A program made the translations under genes and the position numbers. Below are positions 4,151 through 9,212 of a stretch of 9,212 nt of DNA, piece by piece (positions within the stretch are counted from its first letter, which is position 1; every line of letters begins with the position of its first letter). The notes beneath the pieces are model-generated. The model saw nothing but the letters and a program-made list of their open reading frames with translations, had not been told where the DNA came from and searched no databases. The stretch is taken from NCBI GenBank assembly GCA_900550765.1, contig URTC01000051.1, positions 1 to 9,212 on the forward strand. The letters are read 5' to 3'. The DNA is from an uncultured Clostridia bacterium. GTDB lineage: Bacteria > Bacillota > Clostridia > Christensenellales > QALW01.

Positions 4151-6376
4151 ATGATGGATTTAAAAACAAAGTGCAAAAAATTAGCCATTCTCTTATTCTG
4201 CTGTATTTTCACGCTGCTTTGTCTGACGAGTTTCTCGCTTTCAGTCAACGGAGCCCCGGAAGAGAACAGCTTCACCGTAACAGATGAAAACGGTAATCCC
4301 GTCTCTCCCGATGGCAACGGCCTTTATACGCTTACCTCCGGCAGCTATACCGCTGCCGGCACAACACGCAGCCACGGCATAAACATCATAGGCGACGTAA
4401 CATTAACGCTTCATAATGCTATGATCGACCTCAGTGCTATAACCATTGAAAATGCTGCGCCCGGAATCGGTATTGCCCAGGGAAAAGTAACCCTGATTTT
4501 AGAAGGAGAAAATACCGTAAACGGCGGATCCGGATTTGCGGGCATTTACGTTTCCGAAAAAAGCTCGCTGACTGTCTCCGGGCAAGGCGCACTGGCTGCC
4601 CGTGGGGGCGACGGTAAAAAAAGCGGTTCCTATTCTAACAAATGGCATGGTATTTTTACCAGTACAAGATGTTATTTCGGCGGAGCCGCCGGAATCGGCG
4701 GCAACGGTCTCTGGCTGTACAGCAATGATACTTGGGTTGCAAATTCTGTACCCAGTTTTGGAACCATCCTTATTGAAAGCGGAAACATCACAGCGCAGGG
4801 CGGAAAAGCAAATATCACAAACGCCGGTGCCGGCGCCGGTATCGGTGCGGGCGGCAGTTCCAGCCAAAAAAATATCCACTACTCCTTTACCGGCACAATA
4901 GCCATTAAAAACGGAACCGTAAAAGCCGTCGGCGGTATGGGGGAAGATTTTTCGCTCACCCTAGGCGGCGCAGGCATTGGGTCCGGCGGAGTCGGGGGCA
5001 ACATCTGGGTTCCCTACCATAACGAAATAAAATTCTCTATAAGCGGCGGAACCGTTACCGCAGCAGGCACTGCCGATGGTGCAGGTATCGGCGGCGGAGC
5101 TAATGTAAACGGCGGTATCATAGAAATTTCCGGCGGAACCGTTACCGCAACCGGCGGCTACGAAACAGAAAATGGGCAGAAGTCCGGCCACTGGGGCGGT
5201 GCGGGAAACGGCGGCGGCGATAACGGCGGTTTGACCTCCGTTTTGATATCAGGCAACGCCAAGGTCACAGCAAAAGCAATCGGAGCGGCGGCCGGTATCG
5301 GTGCAGGCTGTGACGGTTTTGTCGGTACGATCGATTACGATACCGAACAGATGACCTATGGCGGTATTACCATCGATTCCATGGCAGAGGTAACCGCGTC
5401 AGGCGGTTCCAATCCAAGCAAAAAAGTCGGCGGCGCAGGAATCGGAGCCGGATGCAGTTATAATTTTGACAACGGCTTCGGTCATATCTCCATTACGGGG
5501 CAAGCAAAAGTCCGGGCTTACGCCGGTGCGCGCGCTCAGGCAATCGGTGTAGGCTCCGATTACGCGGGCGACGATCCCAATACGTTTAGGGTAGGAACAA
5601 AATCCATTGATGTTTGGATGTTCAATCAGGATACCGCGCAGACTGCATTCTGGGGGCAAAATGAAGCCGGCAGCGAGCTTACCGAAGATTTTGTTACTGC
5701 GGGCGCACAAGCTGTTTGGTATACGTTTCCCCAAGGCGAAACTTTCCCCGATACAAATACCGTTTTACCGGCTTTTATAAGCCCGGTTGCCATAGCGCTT
5801 TTCTGGCAGCATACCACAAATGGAACCGTACAGCTTTTACAAGATACGCAGTCTGTTGCCGAATGTACCTATCGGGGCGATGGCTTTACCACTTTGGGGA
5901 ACTGGGCTGCTTTCTTCTCTCCCGCCGAAACCGGTAATCTGATCGTTTCTCAAACAACAGATATCTCGGATGATGCAAATAAAGATTTTTCCTTTACTGT
6001 AATCCTGGATGATTCTGATATTAACGGCGCCTACGGTGATATGATCTTTTCCGGCGGAACGGCTTCTTTTACTCTGAAAAGCGGGGAAAGCAGAACGGCC
6101 TTGAACCTTCCGGCGGGTATCTCCTATAAAGTGGAGGCAATGATGCCGGACGGATATACTATTGCAGCCAGGAATCCTTCAGGAATCCTTCCAAGCAACG
6201 AAACAGTACAGATCTCCTTCCGTATTCAAAGAGCCGGAACACCGTCAACGCCAAAACCTTCCGATGACAACTCGCCCCCTTCCTCTACCGGCGACAGCAT
6301 CGGCCTATCACTTTGGCTTTTGCTGTTAACCGGTGCGGGACTCCTTCCTCTTTGCTTGAAAAAGCAGAACAGATAG
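4151..6376 (+). CDS. Phase-variable, exported glycine-rich beta-helix surface protein
   Basis: This 741-residue protein should be exported and held at the cell surface. Residues 1-36 form a signal peptide: basic MMDLKTKCKK, hydrophobic LAILLFCCIFTLLCL, and likely cleavage near VNGA. Residues 75-470 carry repeated GAGIGAG/GGAGIGSG turns and ISGGTVTATGG-like strands, the look of a right-handed beta-helix found in clostridial adhesin-type and carbohydrate-binding-annotated proteins. Residues 605-693 (KDFSFTVILDDSDINGAYGD onward) resemble a pilin-type beta-sandwich domain (DUF7601-like). A Pro/Ser-rich linker leads to SSTGDS, a hydrophobic segment (717-735) and the tail KKQNR, which looks like a sortase signal with a degenerate LPXTG. 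AAGGAG (4141-4146) is 4 nt before ATG 4151 and 7 nt before the in-frame ATG 4154, so 4154 may be the true start. No promoter faces the gene in the present orientation. The ligand is unknown. Confidence 0.88.
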   Translation: MMDLKTKCKKLAILLFCCIFTLLCLTSFSLSVNGAPEENSFTVTDENGNPVSPDGNGLYTLTSGSYTAAGTTRSHGINIIGDVTLTLHNAMIDLSAITIENAAPGIGIAQGKVTLILEGENTVNGGSGFAGIYVSEKSSLTVSGQGALAARGGDGKKSGSYSNKWHGIFTSTRCYFGGAAGIGGNGLWLYSNDTWVANSVPSFGTILIESGNITAQGGKANITNAGAGAGIGAGGSSSQKNIHYSFTGTIAIKNGTVKAVGGMGEDFSLTLGGAGIGSGGVGGNIWVPYHNEIKFSISGGTVTAAGTADGAGIGGGANVNGGIIEISGGTVTATGGYETENGQKSGHWGGAGNGGGDNGGLTSVLISGNAKVTAKAIGAAAGIGAGCDGFVGTIDYDTEQMTYGGITIDSMAEVTASGGSNPSKKVGGAGIGAGCSYNFDNGFGHISITGQAKVRAYAGARAQAIGVGSDYAGDDPNTFRVGTKSIDVWMFNQDTAQTAFWGQNEAGSELTEDFVTAGAQAVWYTFPQGETFPDTNTVLPAFISPVAIALFWQHTTNGTVQLLQDTQSVAECTYRGDGFTTLGNWAAFFSPAETGNLIVSQTTDISDDANKDFSFTVILDDSDINGAYGDMIFSGGTASFTLKSGESRTALNLPAGISYKVEAMMPDGYTIAARNPSGILPSNETVQISFRIQRAGTPSTPKPSDDNSPPSSTGDSIGLSLWLLLLTGAGLLPLCLKKQNR
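5045..5149 (+). repeat. 18-bp direct repeat within the surface-protein gene
   Basis: The sequence GGCGGAACCGTTACCGCA occurs at 5045-5062 and again at 5132-5149, 87 bp apart (29 codons, in frame). Both copies encode the GGTVTA strand of successive beta-helix coils. Identical DNA in tandem coils could allow slippage or recombination that adds or removes one repeat unit without breaking the frame. Confidence 0.7.
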
Positions 6377-6407
6377 TTTCCCGATTTTCAACCGCTCAGC
6401 GGATTTT

Positions 6408-6440
6408 AAGCCGTTCATAAAAATGAACGGCTTTTTTCTT
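6408..6440 (+). terminator. Strong intrinsic terminator of the surface-protein gene
   Basis: AAGCCGTTCAT (6408-6418) pairs perfectly with ATGAACGGCTT (6423-6433) around AAAA, giving an 11-bp stem followed by TTTTTTCTT. It separates the surface-protein gene from the carbohydrate genes downstream. Confidence 0.93.
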
Positions 6441-6472
6441 GCTCGTTTGCTTTTTTTTATATCAATTAAAAT

Positions 6473-6507
6473 CTTGGTTTTCCTAAAAAACACCTTGGCT
6501 TTGTTAA
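6473..6507 (+). promoter_or_regulatory. Direct-repeat operator, possibly for an AraC-type activator
   Basis: CTTGGTTTTCCTAA (6473-6486) and CTTGGCTTTGTTAA (6494-6507) agree at 11 of 14 positions and are 21 bp apart, two helical turns. The second copy abuts the place where a -35 would sit for the -10 at 6531, and no good -35 is present there. This is the classic form of an activator site of the AraC family. The regulator itself is not in the window. Confidence 0.45.
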
Positions 6508-6527
6508 GGAAATATCTTTTGCTCTTA

Positions 6528-6536
6528 TGCTATAAT
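6528..6536 (+). promoter_or_regulatory. Extended -10 promoter of the putative glycoside hydrolase gene
   Basis: TGCTATAAT is a perfect extended -10 (TGN plus TATAAT at 6531-6536). The -35 region 17 bp upstream (6508-6513, GGAAAT) does not match, which suggests dependence on an activator at the direct repeats just upstream. Transcription should start near 6543, about 40 nt before the ATG. Confidence 0.68.
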
Positions 6537-6582
6537 AAAATCAACAGATTTCACTTTATACACTAAAAAAAGGAGTTTTAAT

Positions 6583-8307
6583 ATGGATCTTTCTTTTACC
6601 AAAGCAATGGACGCTGCCGGCAAGGTTTTTCAAGTACCGGTCGCCTGCACAAAAACAGATAACAAAATTTCAGTTCTGATAAAAAAAGAAGATATTACCG
6701 GTGCAGCACAGGTGGATATTCTTCCCCAATTATCCGATACCCCCTGCGGAGAAGGTTATTTTGCCGTACCTATGCTGCATCGCAGTTATCTTACCTATTT
6801 TAAGCCGCGGCAGGATTTCTGCGAGGATACGCTGCTTTTCAGTATGCCCTTTTACGGAGTAAAACGGCCCGGAGAATGTTTTATCGTTCTGCTGGAAGGT
6901 TTGGCGCCGGAAGCCCGGCTGTATCAAAGCTATCACCGGGGAAGCTATCGCATCTGCTTCCGTTTTGACTTTCAGGCCGACTCCATTGTTCCTTATGACG
7001 ATATTACCCTGCAAATTATTTTTCTTGCTCCCGATGCGGATTATAATGCTATGGCCCGCGCTTACCGGGAATATCAATACGCGCATGGCCTGCAAACGAT
7101 TTTAGAAAAAAAGCGTAAAGCGGTAACCTATGCAGCCGAAGCGCCGGAAATCCGCTTGCGGCTGGCCTGGAAGCCCGTACCGACGCCGGTGGAGGAGCAA
7201 ACGCCCGCCACCGAACCGAGCATGCACGCGGCCATCTCTTTTGACCGGCTGAAAGGAATCATGCTCCGAATGCACAAAGCCGGTATAGAGAAGGCGGAAT
7301 TATGCTTGGTCGGCTGGAACCAAAAAGGACATGACGGAAGGTACCCGCAGCTTTTTCCTGTAGAAGAAGCTTTAGGCGGTGAAAAAAAGCTGAAAGAAGC
7401 GATTGCTTTGGGACAAAAGCTGGGCTATCAGATTACCGCCCACAGCAATTCCACCGATACTTACCGCATTGCGGACTGTTTCAGTGAGGAAGACGTCCTC
7501 AAAAAGCCTGACGGTTCCCTTAGTGCCAACGCCACCTGGAGCGGCGGCAGGATGTATAACCTCTGTCCCCGCGCGGCACTAAAACAGGCGGAAGAAAACC
7601 TGCCGCGTATCCGTGCACTTGGCTTTGAAGGGCTGCACTACATCGACGTACTTTCCATCGTTCAGCCACGAGCCTGCTTTGATAAAGCGCATCCTGTCAA
7701 CCGCAGCGAATGTGTGGCTCTTTGGCGAAAAATCGCTTCGCTTTCCCAAAAGCTTTTCGGCGGCTTCGCCTCCGAGGGCGGCTGTGATTTCTTGGCTCAT
7801 GAGCTTGACTTTGCCCTATATGCGGGCTTTTCCGCCTTTACAGCCAAGCCGCTGCCCTTCCAAGATGCGTTGATTCCTCTTTGGGAGCTGGTATACAACG
7901 GTTCTATTTTATACTGCCCATCTACCGAGCTGGTAAACGCCACACTGGGTGAGAAAAAATTTCAGCTAAAGCTGATTGAATACGGCGGCAGACCCGTTTT
8001 GTATTTCTATGCACGCTTTGTTACCCCCACCGGCAGCAGAGGCAACTGGATGGGCGAGAACGACCTTTTATGTGCCACCGATGCCGAACTGGATGCCGCT
8101 GTTGCCAAGATAAAAGAAACCTATGATCTCTACCGCGCGGTATGCCCTCTGCAATACGCCTTTATGGAAGAGCACCGAATGCTCACTCCCGACGTTGCTG
8201 CAGTACGATATTCTGATAACAGCACGGTGGTAGTCAACTATGGAAGTGTGCCGTTTTTCTATCAAGGCATCTCTGTTCCTGCAGAGGATTTCGTCGTTCT
8301 CCAGTAG
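6583..8307 (+). CDS. Putative glycoside hydrolase, GH101/DUF5696-like TIM barrel
   Basis: This 574-residue protein has no signal peptide and is probably cytoplasmic. Residues 1-175 look like an N-terminal beta-sandwich. Residues 185-520 resemble the TIM-barrel domain of DUF5696 proteins and, more distantly, GH101 endo-alpha-N-acetylgalactosaminidases. Recognisable segments are AELCLVGWNQKGHDGRYP (238-255), GYQITAHSNSTD (281-292), GFEGLHYIDVLS (347-358) and FASEGGCDFLAHELDFALYAG (395-415, Glu398 and Asp402 within). By analogy Asp355 could be the nucleophile and Glu398 the acid/base. The last 40 residues, with VVVNYGS, look like a small beta-sandwich cap. AAAGGAG (6569-6575) lies 7 nt before the ATG. 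A GH2 beta-galactosidase follows, which supports a sugar-degrading role. Family placement rests on motif memory, and the substrate is unknown. Confidence 0.72.
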   Translation: MDLSFTKAMDAAGKVFQVPVACTKTDNKISVLIKKEDITGAAQVDILPQLSDTPCGEGYFAVPMLHRSYLTYFKPRQDFCEDTLLFSMPFYGVKRPGECFIVLLEGLAPEARLYQSYHRGSYRICFRFDFQADSIVPYDDITLQIIFLAPDADYNAMARAYREYQYAHGLQTILEKKRKAVTYAAEAPEIRLRLAWKPVPTPVEEQTPATEPSMHAAISFDRLKGIMLRMHKAGIEKAELCLVGWNQKGHDGRYPQLFPVEEALGGEKKLKEAIALGQKLGYQITAHSNSTDTYRIADCFSEEDVLKKPDGSLSANATWSGGRMYNLCPRAALKQAEENLPRIRALGFEGLHYIDVLSIVQPRACFDKAHPVNRSECVALWRKIASLSQKLFGGFASEGGCDFLAHELDFALYAGFSAFTAKPLPFQDALIPLWELVYNGSILYCPSTELVNATLGEKKFQLKLIEYGGRPVLYFYARFVTPTGSRGNWMGENDLLCATDAELDAAVAKIKETYDLYRAVCPLQYAFMEEHRMLTPDVAAVRYSDNSTVVVNYGSVPFFYQGISVPAEDFVVLQ

Positions 8308-8340
8308 CGCAATTTAGTGCAGATATGCAATATAATTCTA

Positions 8341-8369
8341 TTGACCTTGATTTCTGTAATTGCTATAAT
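8341..8369 (+). promoter_or_regulatory. sigma-70 promoter of the beta-galactosidase gene
   Basis: TTGACC (8341-8346, 5 of 6), a 17-bp spacer and a perfect TATAAT (8364-8369) preceded by TGC (extended -10). The start should be near 8376, giving a leader of about 80 nt. The gene can thus be expressed separately from the one upstream; no terminator was seen between them, so read-through is also possible. Confidence 0.8.
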
Positions 8370-8455
8370 GATTTATTGATAAGAGTATATTGATCTTTTC
8401 TCTTCCTATTCTTACCGAAAGCCTAAATCAATTTTATTTTATTCAGGAGGCTATC

Positions 8456-9212
8456 ATGAAGCGTTATTATGAGGACCCCAAAAAAACGAGCCTGAACAGG
8501 CTGAAGCAGCGATGCTACTACATCCCCGGAGGTCAGGCGGAATACACCTTGCTTAACGGCCTGTGGGATTTTGCCTTTTTTGAAAACGGCGACGCCGCAG
8601 GCGAGCCTGAAAAATGGGATACCATAAAGGTGCCTTCCTGTTGGCAGCTCTCCGGTTACGAGCATCCGAATTACAGCAATATCAACTATCCCTACCCGTG
8701 CGATCCTCCCTATGCGCCGGATATCAATCCCGCAGGAATCTATCAGCGCAATATTACCGTAAACGACACCTCAAAGCAAACATATCTTATTTTGGAAGGG
8801 GTATCTTCCTGTGCGGAAATCTATGTAAACGGTGATTTCGTCGGCTTTACCCAAGGCTCGCATCTTCAGGCAGAATTTGATATCACCGGCTTTGTTCATG
8901 CCGGAACAAATTCTTTAAGAATCAAAGTATACAAATGGTGCTGCGGCAGTTATTTAGAGGATCAGGACTTTTTCCGCTTCAACGGTATTTTCAGGGATGT
9001 ATACCTTCTCTCACGGCCCAAAGGTCATTTGACCGATATTGCGCTTTCTGTAAACGGTAATGACATTCTGATAAAAACCGATCAAAAAACAGAGGTCTCC
9101 CTCTATGACGGCGAAACGCTGTTAGAGCAGAAAACAATCCATAAAAACGGCAGCTTTACCGTACAAAACCCGAAAAAATGGAATGCAGAACAGCCGAATT
9201 TATACACACTGA
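8456..9212 (+). CDS. Glycoside hydrolase family 2 beta-galactosidase, LacZ-type (3' end outside window)
   Basis: The frame starts at ATG 8456, with AGGAGG (8445-8450) 5 nt upstream, and stays open to the window edge, giving 252 residues of an enzyme usually about 1000 residues long. GH2 LacZ enzymes hydrolyse terminal beta-galactosides. The sugar-binding jelly-roll domain covers about residues 30-185: LNGLWDFAF, VPSCWQLSGYEHPNYSNINY, then DPPYAPDINPAGIYQ, which lines the active site in LacZ, and GSYLEDQDFFRFNGIFRDVY (164-183). Asp170 in that last motif corresponds to the galactose- and sodium-binding Asp of E. coli LacZ (Asp201, from memory). An immunoglobulin-like domain begins at about residue 190 and runs off the end. 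There is no signal peptide, so it should be cytoplasmic and act on imported sugars. The catalytic glutamates lie beyond the window. Confidence 0.94.
   Translation, partial: MKRYYEDPKKTSLNRLKQRCYYIPGGQAEYTLLNGLWDFAFFENGDAAGEPEKWDTIKVPSCWQLSGYEHPNYSNINYPYPCDPPYAPDINPAGIYQRNITVNDTSKQTYLILEGVSSCAEIYVNGDFVGFTQGSHLQAEFDITGFVHAGTNSLRIKVYKWCCGSYLEDQDFFRFNGIFRDVYLLSRPKGHLTDIALSVNGNDILIKTDQKTEVSLYDGETLLEQKTIHKNGSFTVQNPKKWNAEQPNLYTL

Noticed and set aside
4680..5560. Many short G-rich repeats, considered as a CRISPR-like or satellite array
   Set aside because: They are in-frame codons for glycine-rich beta-helix coils with irregular spacing and varied sequence.

Overview
The window looks like the chromosome of a gut-type or anaerobic Clostridia (Bacillota). 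The main evidence is a six-cysteine SCIFF ranthipeptide with its radical SAM maturase, a pair that is nearly universal in Clostridia and rare elsewhere. Strong AGGAGG-type ribosome binding sites, AT-rich sigma-70 promoters and U-tailed terminators agree with this. All recognised genes are on the + strand. No rRNA, tRNA, CRISPR array or insertion sequence was seen.

Layout: (1) 1-948, the 3' part of an Orn/Lys/Arg decarboxylase-family PLP enzyme. (2) 984-2728, a self-contained RiPP cassette: consensus promoter, SCIFF precursor (49 aa), intergenic hairpins, radical SAM/SPASM maturase (455 aa), intrinsic terminator. (3) 2841-6440, a probable phase-variation module: a 280-aa tyrosine recombinase, a 327-bp segment bounded by 24-bp inverted repeats, then a 741-aa exported glycine-rich beta-helix surface protein. 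(4) 6473-9212, a carbohydrate-use region: a 574-aa GH101/DUF5696-like putative glycoside hydrolase and the first 252 residues of a LacZ-type GH2 beta-galactosidase, each with its own promoter.

The most interesting element is the invertible segment at 3732-4058. Each boundary is a near-palindromic site with 10-bp arms and an asymmetric 4-bp core (CGTC on the left, GACG on the right), so the two sites are in opposite orientation. Inside is a good sigma-70 promoter on the MINUS strand (TTGACA, 17 bp, TATACT) that faces away from the surface-protein gene. Upstream of that promoter is a + strand intrinsic terminator that would stop rightward read-through. A minus-strand terminator at 3687-3720 would stop the leftward transcript before it runs antisense into the recombinase gene. 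As assembled, the surface protein therefore appears to be OFF. Flipping the segment would put the promoter about 160 nt upstream of the start codon and reverse the terminator (ON). The recombinase next door is the natural candidate for the invertase.

The sequence alone does not show that inversion happens. Long reads or read pairs across 3732-4058 would decide it.
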